Assembly: GCF_003350475.1 (NCBI RefSeq)
Contig: NZ_QQAV01000012.1
Span: 1 to 64,000, forward strand
Source: Pseudacidovorax intermedius
GTDB lineage: Bacteria > Pseudomonadota > Gammaproteobacteria > Burkholderiales > Burkholderiaceae_C
Direction of reading: 5' to 3'
Length of the DNA stretch: 64,000 nt
Part shown: positions 19,808 to 27,755 of the stretch, in pieces
Layout of the letters: every line of letters starts with the position of its first letter
Position numbering within the stretch: position 1 is the first letter of the stretch
Translations under genes and position numbers: made by a program
Notes under the pieces: model-generated
Database searches by the model: none
What the model was told of the DNA's origin: nothing
What the model saw: only the letters and a program-made list of their open reading frames with translations

Positions 19808-20398
19808 TCAACGGCGGTCGACCAGCGCATGCGCGATGGTGCCCAGGTCGACGTACTCCAGTTCGCTGCCGGCCGGCACGCCACGCGCCAGGCGCGTCAC
19901 GGTCAGGCCGCGGCTGCGCAACGCCTCGGCGATCACATGCGCCGTCGCTTCGCCCTCGGCCGTGAAGTTGGTGGCGACGATCACCTCGCTCACGTGACCA
20001 TCGGTGGCCCGCGCCACGAGCTGGTGCAGCCCAATGTCGCGCGGCCCCACGCCATCGAGCGGACTCAGCCGCCCCATCAGCACGAAGTAGTAGCCACGGA
20101 AGGCGCCGGTGCGCTCCAGCGCTGCCTGGTCGGCAGGCGTCTCCACCACGGCCAGCTTACTGGCATCGCGCTGCGGGTCGCGGCAGACCTCGCACAGCTC
20201 GGCCTCGGTGAAGGTGTTGCAGCGACTGCAGTGGTGCACCTGCAGCACCGCGTCCTGCAGCGCGCGGGACAGCACCTGGGCGCCGTTGCGGTCGTGCTGC
20301 AGCAGATGGAAGGCCATGCGCGAGGCCGACTTGGCGCCCACCCCCGGCAGGCGCCGCAGCGCCTCGATCAGCGTGTCGAGCGAGTGGGCGTCGGACAT
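19808..20398 (-). CDS. recR: Recombination mediator protein RecR
   Basis: RecR works with RecF and RecO to load RecA at gapped DNA. The 196-residue protein shows [18 protein letters not shown] (helix-hairpin-helix), a four-Cys zinc finger (CSRCNTF and CEVCRD, about residues 56-74), and a Toprim domain with [40 protein letters not shown] is the second Toprim block. The order dnaX-ybaB-recR is conserved across proteobacteria. It starts 22 bp after ybaB. Confidence 0.97.
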   Translation of the reverse strand: MSDAHSLDTLIEALRRLPGVGAKSASRMAFHLLQHDRNGAQVLSRALQDAVLQVHHCSRCNTFTEAELCEVCRDPQRDASKLAVVETPADQAALERTGAFRGYYFVLMGRLSPLDGVGPRDIGLHQLVARATDGHVSEVIVATNFTAEGEATAHVIAEALRSRGLTVTRLARGVPAGSELEYVDLGTIAHALVDRR

Positions 20399-20420
20399 CG
20401 TGCGGCGGCGAAGGGCAGGC

Positions 20421-20753
20421 TCAGAAGGGGAACTTCATGCCACCGGGCAGGCCCGGCATGCCGGCCGTGATCTTGCCCATCTTCTGCTCGCTGGTCTCCT
20501 CGGCCTTGCGCACGGCGGCATTGAAGGCGGCAGCCACGAGGTCCTCGAGCATGTCCTTGTCGTCGGCCAGCAGGCTGGGGTCGATGGTCACGCGCTTGAC
20601 GTCGTGCTTGCAGGTCATGACGACCTTCACCAGGCCGGCACCGGATTCGCCTTCGACCTCGATGTGGGCCAGCTCTTCCTGGGCCTTCTTGAGGTTGTCC
20701 TGCATGGCCTGGGCCTGCTTCATCAGGCCGGCGAGTTGTCCTTTGTTGAACAT
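20421..20753 (-). CDS. ybaB: Nucleoid-associated protein, YbaB/EbfC family
   Basis: This 110-residue DNA-binding protein forms dimers and has pincer-like helices. The N-terminus [20 protein letters not shown], the segment [14 protein letters not shown] and the C-terminus [13 protein letters not shown] are characteristic. It lies between dnaX and recR, 49 bp after dnaX, as in most proteobacteria. The GGEEGG-like ribosome site GGAAGGAAC precedes the ATG. Confidence 0.96.
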   Translation of the reverse strand: MFNKGQLAGLMKQAQAMQDNLKKAQEELAHIEVEGESGAGLVKVVMTCKHDVKRVTIDPSLLADDKDMLEDLVAAAFNAAVRKAEETSEQKMGKITAGMPGLPGGMKFPF

Positions 20754-20802
20754 GGGGCGGGTTCCTTCCTAGGTCTGGAGATGAGGTTGTCGGTGAACGG
20801 AA

Positions 20803-22767
20803 TCAGGCCGGCTTGAGGGAGCCGGGCACGATGCGGGCGTCCCACTGGCGCATGAGCGCCTGCACATCGGGATCGCCCATGATGGCTTGCTCGGCCGCGA
20901 GTTGGCGGGCCTCGGCAGCCGCCTTGTTGCGCAGCGCCGGGCTGTCGACCACGGCGCCGACCTCGATGACCAGCCGCACGGCATGGCCGGCGCCGGCCAG
21001 GGCATTCTGCAGCCGCTCGCGACTGGCGCCCTGGTTGAGGGTTTCGCGCTCCACGCGCAGCAGCCACTGGTCGACGTCACGCGCCACGAGTTGCGACTGC
21101 AGCGCCAGTTCGCGTGCCAGGGCATTGATCGCCTCGGCGGCCACGAGGCCCATCACGGTCTGGTGCCAGAAGTCGCCCTCTTCGCTGGGGCGGATGCGCC
21201 CTGCGGCGGACTCCCGCGGCGCCTCGCGCGCGCCCGGCGGCGGCTGCACGCGCAGCGGCACGGCGACCACCGGCGTGTCGGGCTCGCCGGTCGCAGGCGC
21301 CGGCCTGGGCGGCGGCGAAGGACTGCGGCCCGGCATGTCGACGACCGGCAACCTTTGCACGGGGTGCCCGGCTACGGGCGCCAAGGGAGCAGGACGTGCG
21401 ACGGAGACGGCTTGCGTTTCGGCCTCGGCGCGCACGACCACGGGGGCCGGCGATGCCTGCTGCGCAGGGGGCATCCGCTCCGCCGGTAGCCGCTCGGAAG
21501 GCGTCTCCGGCAACTGTGCGGGCTGCGCATGCGCAGCCGGTGGCGCGGATGCAGACGCCTGCGCCACGGACGAGCCCCGCGGCGTCGCAGGCGCCACCGC
21601 CACGGCGGCCGTTGCCGGCCGCGCCTCAGCGTTCAGCGGACTTTTTTTTTCAGCCGCGCCCGCAGGCTTGAAGGCCAGCAGACGCAGCAGCACCATGGTG
21701 AGCCCGGCGTACTCGTCGGGCGCCAGACCCAGCTCCGCGCGGCCATGCAGGCAGATGCTGTAGAGCAGTTGCGTCTCGTCGGCGGGCATGGCGCCGGCCA
21801 GCCGCGCCACCTCGGCCGCATCCGGGTCGGCGGCATCGACGGCCGCGGCGCGGGCGGGCACGGCCTGCAGCACGGCCATGGCCTGGAGTACGGCCGTCAT
21901 CTCCTCCAGCGTGGACGCGGCGGCCAGGCCGGCCACGCGCATGGCATCGACCGTCTCGACCACCGTGCCACCATCGCCACGAGCCAGGGCGTCGATCAAG
22001 GCATGCACATGGCCGCGATCGGCGCTGCCCAGCATCTGCCTCACGCCCGCCTCAGCCAGACTGCCGTTGCCATAGGCGATGGCCTGGTCGGTGAGGGACA
22101 GCGCATCGCGCATGGAGCCGCGCGCCGCACGCGACAGCAGGCGCAGCGCACCCGGCTCGGCCTCGATCTGCTCGGCGCCCAGGACACGCGTCAGGTGATC
22201 CAGCACCGTCTCGGGCGCCATGGGCCGCAGGTTGAACTGCAGGCAGCGGCTGAGCACCGTGACCGGCACCTTTTGCGGGTCGGTGGTGGCCAGGACGAAC
22301 TTGAGGTACTCGGGCGGCTCTTCCAGCGTCTTGAGCATCGCGTTGAAGGCGGTGTTCGTCAGCATGTGCACTTCGTCGATCATGAAGACCTTGAAGCGCC
22401 CCTGCACCGGCTTGTAGACGGCCTGCTCCAGCAGGCCCTGGACCTCGTCCACGCCACGGTTGGAAGCCGCGTCCAGTTCGGTGTAGTCGACGAAGCGGCC
22501 GGCATCGATGTCGGTGCAGGCCTGGCACACGCCGCAGGGCGTGGCGGTGATGCCGCCCTGGCCGTCCGGCCCCTGGCAGTTGAGCGACTTGGCCAGGATG
22601 CGCGAGACCGTGGTCTTGCCCACGCCACGCGTGCCGGTGAACAGGTAGGCATGGTGCAGCCGCTGCTGCGTGAGCGCATTGCTCAAGGCCTGCACCACGT
22701 GCTCCTGGCCCACCATCTCGCCGAAATTGCGAGGACGGTATTTGCGGGCGAGCACGAGGTAGGACAT
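20803..22767 (-). CDS. dnaX: DNA polymerase III subunit tau/gamma
   Basis: The 654-residue clamp-loader ATPase has Walker A GTRGVGKTT (about residues 45-53), a zinc module with the C..CGVCQAC pattern (about 64-80), Walker B FKVFMIDEVHML and sensor 1 FVLATTDPQKVPVTV. Domain III ends near residue 370. A Pro/Ala-rich linker (about 380-530) precedes the tau C-terminal domain that binds polymerase and DnaB. The linker begins at a run of nine A on the coding strand that could cause frameshifting to a gamma form. ATG at 22767 gives the classic MSYLVLARKYRP start. It heads the dnaX-ybaB-recR cluster and diverges from the 4.5S RNA gene. Confidence 0.97.
   Translation of the reverse strand: MSYLVLARKYRPRNFGEMVGQEHVVQALSNALTQQRLHHAYLFTGTRGVGKTTVSRILAKSLNCQGPDGQGGITATPCGVCQACTDIDAGRFVDYTELDAASNRGVDEVQGLLEQAVYKPVQGRFKVFMIDEVHMLTNTAFNAMLKTLEEPPEYLKFVLATTDPQKVPVTVLSRCLQFNLRPMAPETVLDHLTRVLGAEQIEAEPGALRLLSRAARGSMRDALSLTDQAIAYGNGSLAEAGVRQMLGSADRGHVHALIDALARGDGGTVVETVDAMRVAGLAAASTLEEMTAVLQAMAVLQAVPARAAAVDAADPDAAEVARLAGAMPADETQLLYSICLHGRAELGLAPDEYAGLTMVLLRLLAFKPAGAAEKKSPLNAEARPATAAVAVAPATPRGSSVAQASASAPPAAHAQPAQLPETPSERLPAERMPPAQQASPAPVVVRAEAETQAVSVARPAPLAPVAGHPVQRLPVVDMPGRSPSPPPRPAPATGEPDTPVVAVPLRVQPPPGAREAPRESAAGRIRPSEEGDFWHQTVMGLVAAEAINALARELALQSQLVARDVDQWLLRVERETLNQGASRERLQNALAGAGHAVRLVIEVGAVVDSPALRNKAAAEARQLAAEQAIMGDPDVQALMRQWDARIVPGSLKPA
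21605..21651 (-). promoter_or_regulatory. A9 slippery run and downstream hairpin in dnaX
   Basis: On the coding strand, nine A occupy 21650 down to 21642, read as GAA AAA AAA AGT (Glu373-Lys-Lys-Ser376). Nineteen bases on, GCGGCCG and CGGCCGC pair around a GCAA loop (21622-21605). Both alternative frames hit a stop soon after the run: TGA within about six codons in the -1 frame, and TGA two codons on in the +1 frame. Slippage by ribosome or polymerase would make a product of about 375-380 residues, close to a gamma subunit. Confidence 0.65.
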
Positions 22768-22853
22768 CCGGTCGATTCTAAGAGGCGGTGCCATCGGCCC
22801 CGGGAAGGCCCGCCGCCGCGGGATGGCTTGCAAGCCTGGGTTATGATCGACCT

Positions 22854-22950
22854 CGACGGGCCTCCCCGCATGGTCAAGCGGCCAACCGGGTCAGGTGGGG
22901 AACCAAGCAGCCCTAACTGCGTAGCCAGTGCCGGGGGTAAGGCTCGTCAC
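22854..22950 (+). ncRNA. ffs: 4.5S RNA of the signal recognition particle (small bacterial SRP RNA)
   Basis: The conserved SRP helix 8 core is seen in GGTCAGGTGGGGAACCAAG followed by CAGCC (22890-22915), containing the symmetrical and asymmetrical loops that bind Ffh. The two ends, GACGGGCCTCCCC near 22855 and GGGGGTAAGGCTCGTC near 22933, can pair to close a long hairpin of about 96 nt. A TATGAT -10 box at 22842-22847 places the 5' end near 22854. The gene diverges from dnaX, a common location. The exact ends are estimated. Confidence 0.9.
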
Positions 22951-23197
22951 CTTCTTCTTCGATCGTCGTGTCCGCGCCAGCGGGCCTCGAACCCGCCGGG
23001 TTTGCGATCCCTCCCCCATCCTCCGCTGTGTCACCGCCGCGGGTCGGGCGCGTGCATTCGCGCCCTTTCCCCGGGTTTGTGAATGTTGCTTTGCAATTGT
23101 TAAGCGCTTGACAGCAGGCCGATCCGGCGCCTGCATCGATTCCTAGACTGCCGCCCAGAACCCCATCCCGGGGCTGTTGGCTCGACTGGAATACACC

Positions 23198-23509
23198 GTG
23201 AAGCGCTCGACTTTCCTGCTGCCCGTGCTCGTCCTCCTCACCCTGCAGGGCTGTGCCTGGATGGCCCGTCCCGGCGACCGCGAGGACGTGATTCCTCCCC
23301 GACTCGTCAAGGAAGGCGACACCTGGGTGTGGGACCGCCCCGGCGCATTCGGGCCGGTGCCCCAGAACCTTGCTTCTGCAGGCAACCGCGTTTGCGGCTC
23401 GCTCGACAAGAACGGCACGCACTGGAAGCCCACCGGCTACCACGCACGCGCCGAAGACGGCCTTGGCCGTCCCTTCGACGGCGGCGGCTACTTCTGCGTG
23501 CCGCAATAG
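23198..23509 (+). CDS. Small putative lipoprotein
   Basis: The 103-residue product starts with a short basic-hydrophobic leader ending in LLTLQGC, a lipobox, so it is probably anchored in the inner or outer membrane. The mature part is polar and contains DTWVWDRPGAFG and two more Cys residues (VCGSLD, YFCVPQ) that could form a disulfide. GTG at 23198 follows a GGA-containing site; an in-frame TTG at 23177 is a possible alternative. I do not recognise a family. It stands alone between the 4.5S RNA gene and the flagellar cluster. The 250 bp upstream hold no clear promoter. Confidence 0.7.
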   Translation: MKRSTFLLPVLVLLTLQGCAWMARPGDREDVIPPRLVKEGDTWVWDRPGAFGPVPQNLASAGNRVCGSLDKNGTHWKPTGYHARAEDGLGRPFDGGGYFCVPQ

Positions 23510-23548
23510 GCTCTGCGCCACAGGGACTCGCGCGGCCACGCCCCGGCC

Positions 23549-24319
23549 TCAGCGACCGCCCACGAAGCCGCCCAGCATCCGATCGATCAGGCCCAGTAGC
23601 GGCGACTCCAGCGTCGGCAGCACCCACGCCATGGCCGCCATGCCGGCCGTGAGCGTGACCGGAAAGCCGATGGCGTAGATGTTCATCTGCGGCGCCACGC
23701 GCGAGATGATGCCCAGCACCAGGTTGACGAAGAGCAGCAGACCGACCATCGGCAAGGCGATCCACAGTGCGCTGGCGAAGAGCTCGGCGCCCAGCTCGTG
23801 CACACGCACCCGCATCAGCGCATCCATGAGGCCGCCGCCGATGGGGAACACCTCGAAGCTCTTGATGACGGCCATCAGCACCGCGAGGTGGCCATTGACC
23901 ACCACGAAGAGCAAGGTGGCCAGCGTGCCGAAGAAGCGCGACACGGCGCTGGCCTGCGTGTTGTTGATCGGGTCGAAGAAGCTCGCGTAGTTCAGACCCA
24001 TCTGCAGCCCCGCCAGTTCGCCCGCCAGTTCCACCGCGGCCAGGATCAACCGCGCCGCGAAACCGATGGCCATGCCGATGCCGGCCTGCTGGACCAGCGC
24101 CCCCAGGGCCAACGGGCTGTCCACGCCGATGGCGGGGGCCGGTGGCAGCACGCCCTGAGCGCACAAGGCGATGACAAAGGCCAGACCGATGCGTGCGCGC
24201 ACGGGCAGCGCACGCGAGGAAAACACGGGGGCCGTGGTGAACAGGCCGAGCACCCGCAGGAAGGGCCAGAGCATCGGCGTGATCCACGCCGTGAGCTGGG
24301 CTTCGCTGAAGGTCAGCAT
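23549..24319 (-). CDS. fliR: Flagellar export gate protein FliR
   Basis: FliR is part of the FliPQR export gate at the centre of the MS ring. The 256-residue protein has six hydrophobic helices; RVLGLFTTAPVFSSRALPVRARIGLA and GLQMGLNYASFFDPINNTQ are the conserved N-terminal and mid regions, and MNIYAIGFPVTLTAGM the C-terminal one. It is the last gene of the leftward fliF-to-fliR series, 46 bp after fliQ. Confidence 0.96.
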   Translation of the reverse strand: MLTFSEAQLTAWITPMLWPFLRVLGLFTTAPVFSSRALPVRARIGLAFVIALCAQGVLPPAPAIGVDSPLALGALVQQAGIGMAIGFAARLILAAVELAGELAGLQMGLNYASFFDPINNTQASAVSRFFGTLATLLFVVVNGHLAVLMAVIKSFEVFPIGGGLMDALMRVRVHELGAELFASALWIALPMVGLLLFVNLVLGIISRVAPQMNIYAIGFPVTLTAGMAAMAWVLPTLESPLLGLIDRMLGGFVGGR

Positions 24320-24365
24320 GCGCGGCCCTGCACGGCCCGCCGCCCGATGGGTGCCGTGCAGAAAA

Positions 24366-24635
24366 TCAAGCGACGACGCTGGGCAGCGACTCGATGATGC
24401 GGCGCAGGTAGTCCACCAGCATCGTCAGCATCCAGGGCCCGGCGATGGCAAGCACGGCCACGGCCGCAACCAGCTTGGGCACGAAGGCGAGCGTGGCCTC
24501 GTTGATCTGCGTGACGGCCTGGAAGATGCTCACCACCAGGCCGACTGCCAGCACGGCCAGCAGCACAGGGGCGGAAACCATCAGCAGCAGCAGCAACGCA
24601 TCCTGGCCGGTCGTCAGCACCATCTGGGCGTTCAT
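24366..24635 (-). CDS. fliQ: Flagellar export gate protein FliQ
   Basis: This 89-residue protein has two membrane helices, LLLLMVSAPVLLAVLAVGLV and VAAVAVLAIAGPWMLTMLV, flanking the conserved loop SIFQAVTQINEATLAFVPK. Several copies join FliP and FliR in the export gate. The ATG at 24635 sits 20 bp after the fliP stop. The product lies in the same frame as a longer open region, but only this segment is FliQ-like. Confidence 0.96.
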   Translation of the reverse strand: MNAQMVLTTGQDALLLLLMVSAPVLLAVLAVGLVVSIFQAVTQINEATLAFVPKLVAAVAVLAIAGPWMLTMLVDYLRRIIESLPSVVA

Positions 24636-24655
24636 GGAAATGATCCTTGGCGAAA

Positions 24656-25405
24656 TCAGGTGATGAAGCTGGCGGCCAGCGAGCCCAGCAGCAGGTTCCA
24701 GCCGTCGGCCAGCACGAAGAGCATGAGCTTGAAGGGCAGCGCCACCAGCACCGGCGACAGCATCATCATGCCCAGCGACATCAGCACGCTGGACACCACG
24801 ATGTCGATCACCAGGAAGGGGATGAAGATCATGAAGCCGATCTGGAAGGCCGATTTCAGCTCGCTGGTGGCGAAGGCCGGGATCAGCACGCGCAGCGGCG
24901 CCGTCTCGGCCGTGGTCTCCGAGGGCAGCTTGGCCAGCCGCGCGAACAGCGCGAAGTCCGATTGGCGCGTCTGCTTGAGCATGAACTGGCGCATCGGCTG
25001 CTCGGCGCGCGAGAGCGCTTCGTCGAAGGCGATGGCGTTGCGGCTGTAGGGCTCGTAGGCCTCGGCGTAGACCTTGTCCAGCGTCGGCCCCATCACGAAG
25101 AGCGTGAGGAAAAGCGAGAGGCCGATGATGACCTGGTTGGGCGGCGCGGCCTGCGTGCCCATCGCCTGACGCAGCAGCGAGAGGACGATCACGATGCGGG
25201 TGAAGCCCGTCATCATCAGCACCACGGCTGGCAGGAAGCTCAGCGCGGTGAAGAAGAGCAGCGTCTGGATGGGTACCGAATAGCTGGTGCCACCCGCGCC
25301 CTGCCCGATCAGCAGCGGCAACTGGCCAGCCGCGGGCGCCTGCTGCGCGAGCACCGGCGCGATGAGCGCCAGGCCAAGGCCCGCGCCCGCCATCCACTTA
25401 CGCAT
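24656..25405 (-). CDS. fliP: Flagellar export gate protein FliP
   Basis: FliP forms the core of the export gate. The 249-residue protein has a cleavable signal sequence (MRKWMAGAGLGLALIAPVLA) and four membrane helices. Conserved stretches are FLPAVVLMMTGFTRIVIVLS, APPNQVIIGLSLFLTLFVM and IPAFATSELKSAFQIGFMIF. The gene overlaps the end of fliO by 8 bp. Confidence 0.97.
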   Translation of the reverse strand: MRKWMAGAGLGLALIAPVLAQQAPAAGQLPLLIGQGAGGTSYSVPIQTLLFFTALSFLPAVVLMMTGFTRIVIVLSLLRQAMGTQAAPPNQVIIGLSLFLTLFVMGPTLDKVYAEAYEPYSRNAIAFDEALSRAEQPMRQFMLKQTRQSDFALFARLAKLPSETTAETAPLRVLIPAFATSELKSAFQIGFMIFIPFLVIDIVVSSVLMSLGMMMLSPVLVALPFKLMLFVLADGWNLLLGSLAASFIT

Positions 25406-25691
25406 CGCCGAGCTCCTGCGCAGGAAGGACGCTGGCCGCAGGCAGGGTCTGCAGGCAGTTCACCGCCTGCGCCGTCACGCCCAGCACGAGCCAGGTCCGC
25501 GCGTGGGCCGGCCCGACTTCCACCGTGACCACGCGCTGCTGCGGGCCCACCGCCACGGCCGACACCACGCGCGAGGCGGCGTCGGCAGCGCCGGGCGCCA
25601 GCAGCTGGCGCGCGCGGATGCGACGCAGCACAAGGGGCAGCGCCGCGATCAGCGCGATGAACAGGGCGATGGTGAGAAGGCTCTGGGTCAC
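25398..25691 (-). CDS. fliO: Flagellar biosynthesis protein FliO
   Basis: FliO aids assembly of FliP in the export gate. The 97-residue protein has one N-terminal membrane helix (LLTIALFIALIAALPLVL) and a small cytoplasmic domain with PQQRVVTVEVG and WLVLGVTAQ, as in the FliO family (QRVVVVEV / LLGVT pattern). It begins with GTG at 25691. Its position between fliN and fliP supports the call. Confidence 0.88.
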   Translation of the reverse strand: MTQSLLTIALFIALIAALPLVLRRIRARQLLAPGAADAASRVVSAVAVGPQQRVVTVEVGPAHARTWLVLGVTAQAVNCLQTLPAASVLPAQELGDA

Positions 25692-25727
25692 GCGGCAAGC
25701 ATCCGGGTCGAATCGAACGAAAGATGC

Positions 25728-26093
25728 TCAGGCGCGATGCACACGACGCAGCCGCTCCGAGGGCGTCACCACATCGGTCAGCCGGATGCCGAAGCGGTTG
25801 TTGACCACCACCACCTCGCCTTGCGCCACCAGGTAGCCGTTGACCAGCACGTCCATGGGCTCGCCGGCCAGCGTGTCCAGCTCGACGATGGTGCCCTGCC
25901 CCATCTGCAGCACCTGCTTGATCGGCACCTTCTTGCGGCCCAGCTCCACCGAGAGCTGTACCGGGATGTCCAGCACGCGCTGGATGTCCTGTGCCATGGC
26001 CGCCGCATCCGGCGCGGCCGCGGCGGCACCGGGCTCGCCGGGCTCCAGCGGCTCGGCCCAGGCGGCGGAAGAGGAAGAGGTGTCATTGCTCAT
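25728..26093 (-). CDS. fliN: Flagellar motor switch protein FliN
   Basis: FliN forms the lower C-ring. The 121-residue protein has a variable Ser/Ala/Glu-rich N-terminus (about 40 residues) and a conserved SpoA domain: VLDIPVQLSVELGRKKVPIK, QMGQGTIVELDTLAGEP and DVLVNGYLVAQGEVVVVN. ATG at 26093 was taken; the upstream extension lies inside fliM, which it overlaps by 11 bp. Confidence 0.96.
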   Translation of the reverse strand: MSNDTSSSSAAWAEPLEPGEPGAAAAAPDAAAMAQDIQRVLDIPVQLSVELGRKKVPIKQVLQMGQGTIVELDTLAGEPMDVLVNGYLVAQGEVVVVNNRFGIRLTDVVTPSERLRRVHRA

Positions 26094-27024
26094 GGAAAGC
26101 TCCTTGGCTGCCGAGGTGCTGCTCGATGCGCAGCGCATAGCGGTCGTTGTGCGTGCCGTAGCGGCAGGCGAAGACGGGGGCGCCTTCGACGGTGGCCAGC
26201 ACCATCGGCTGGCGGTCCAGCTGGATGAAGTCGCCGGGCTTCATGGCCAGCAGGTCGGCCACGCTGAGCTCGGCCTGGGCCAGTTCGGCCACCAGCGTGA
26301 CCTCGGCGGCCTGGATCTCGCGTGCCAGCTGGCTGACCCAGCGCCGGTCCTCCGCCAGCGCGGTGGCCTGTTGCGGCCCATAGAGCACGTCTCGGATCGG
26401 CTCGAGCGCCGCATAGGGCAGGCACAGGCGCAGCTGGCCTTCGTAGGTGCCGAGCGCGACGGACAGCGTGGTCACCACCAGCGCGTCCTGCGGCGTGGCG
26501 ACGCCGGTGAACTGCGGCAGCCGCTCGTGGCGCACATAGCTGGGCACCAGTGGATAGACATCCTTCCAGGCGCGGGCGTACTCCTGGCCCAGCAGCACCA
26601 TCAGCCGCTGGATCACGCGCTGCTCGGTGGGCGAGAAATCGCGGTCGATGGGGGTGTGGACCGTGCCGCCGCCACCGTACAGCGCATCCACCAGCGCAGA
26701 GACGAAGCCGCTGTCGCAGGCGAACAGCGCCTGGCCGCGCAGCGGCTGCAGGCCATAGACGCCGAAGCAGGCGGGCATGGCCAGCTCGCCGGTGTAGTCG
26801 GCCATGACCTCTTCCCAGCGGCGGACCTGCACACTCGCGGCGCCCAGCTGCGCACTGCGGCGCGACAGCTGGAACAGCCCCTGGCCGAGGTGACGCACGA
26901 AGCGTTCGTTGACCACGTCCAGCATGGGCAGCGGCTGGCGCACGCGCCGGTCGCTGGGCAGCAGCTCCAGCACGCTCGGCGGCGTGGCGGCCTGCGCCGG
27001 GTCGGAAAGGGTGTCCTCGCTCAT
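26083..27024 (-). CDS. fliM: Flagellar motor switch protein FliM, divergent N-terminus
   Basis: FliM is the middle C-ring protein that normally binds CheY-P. The 313-residue product has the CheC-like middle domain (NERFVRHLGQGLFQLSRRSA, DYTGELAMPACF, FSPTEQRVIQRLM) and a SpoA C-terminus (LLAMKPGDFIQLDRQP, RYGTHNDRYALRIEQ). The N-terminus is MSEDTLSDPAQAATPPS; the canonical CheY-binding peptide LSQxEIDALL is not there. ATG at 27024 follows GGAGGTGA, an excellent ribosome site, so the start is not misplaced. The conserved GGxG-type loop region is present as GGGGT. Overlaps fliN by 11 bp. Confidence 0.94.
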   Translation of the reverse strand: MSEDTLSDPAQAATPPSVLELLPSDRRVRQPLPMLDVVNERFVRHLGQGLFQLSRRSAQLGAASVQVRRWEEVMADYTGELAMPACFGVYGLQPLRGQALFACDSGFVSALVDALYGGGGTVHTPIDRDFSPTEQRVIQRLMVLLGQEYARAWKDVYPLVPSYVRHERLPQFTGVATPQDALVVTTLSVALGTYEGQLRLCLPYAALEPIRDVLYGPQQATALAEDRRWVSQLAREIQAAEVTLVAELAQAELSVADLLAMKPGDFIQLDRQPMVLATVEGAPVFACRYGTHNDRYALRIEQHLGSQGAFHEQ

Positions 27025-27051
27025 CGCTTCACCTCCGGGCACGGCACGCGC

Positions 27052-27642
27052 TCACTGCACGATGAAGCTGGCGAACAGCACGGCGCGGATCGGGCCGGTG
27101 TAGCGCTGGGTCAGCGGTCGCTTGTCGCCCTCGCCTTCTGTGCGGATGGGGCGCGGCGTGCGCAGCCCGGCCACGCGGGAGACCTCCATGACGATGTCCT
27201 GGGCCAGCTTGTCCTTGCCGTCGCGCCGCAGCAGTTCCTCCGCAGTGCGTTGCGAGACCAGCATCAGGATGCTGCTGCGCACGGCCGGCAGGCGCTGCTT
27301 GATCTGTTCGCCCAGCTTCTCGTCGCTGAGTTCGAGTGTCACGCCGATCTGCGCGAAGCGGTCACCGCCGGGGTCGGCCAGGTTGACCACCATGTTCTCC
27401 AGGGCCATGTAGATCGGGGCGGGCTTCTTCGCGGACGATGGCGCCTCGTCGTCTTCCTCGTCGCCGGTGGTCGCCTCGGCATGGGTGTCCTTGCCCTTGG
27501 CATGGCTGCCACCCTTCATGAAGAACCAGGTGCCGCCCGCCGCGCCGCCCACCAGCACGAGCACGGCCACGACGATCAGCACGATCTTGATGAGGTTGCT
27601 CTTGGGCTTGGCGGCCCCTTCGGCGGCGGCATTGGCGGACAC
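27052..27642 (-). CDS. fliL: Flagellar basal body-associated protein FliL
   Basis: FliL surrounds the stator and supports torque. The 196-residue protein has one N-terminal membrane helix (LIKIVLIVVAVLVLVGGAAG), an acidic/His-rich linker (about residues 45-72), and a periplasmic stomatin-like domain with YMALENMVVNLADPGGDR and VRSSILMLVSQRTAEELL. It starts with GTG at 27642, with AGGGG about 10 nt upstream. The C-terminus is about 25 residues longer than in E. coli, ending RAVLFASFIVQ. Confidence 0.94.
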   Translation of the reverse strand: MSANAAAEGAAKPKSNLIKIVLIVVAVLVLVGGAAGGTWFFMKGGSHAKGKDTHAEATTGDEEDDEAPSSAKKPAPIYMALENMVVNLADPGGDRFAQIGVTLELSDEKLGEQIKQRLPAVRSSILMLVSQRTAEELLRRDGKDKLAQDIVMEVSRVAGLRTPRPIRTEGEGDKRPLTQRYTGPIRAVLFASFIVQ

Positions 27643-27755
27643 GGATCATTCCCCTCGGTTTGCAGGGCCCGGCACCGGACCTTGGGGGAATTATTCGGCG
27701 CACCCACCCGGGCCGAGCCGCGGAACAAAGGCAGGAAAACCGGCTTCTTTCCGGA

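Noticed and set aside
23101-23160. TTGACA at 23108 as promoter of the small lipoprotein
   Set aside because: The best -10-like box (TAGACT at 23144) is 30 bp away, and there is no acceptable box at 16-18 bp.
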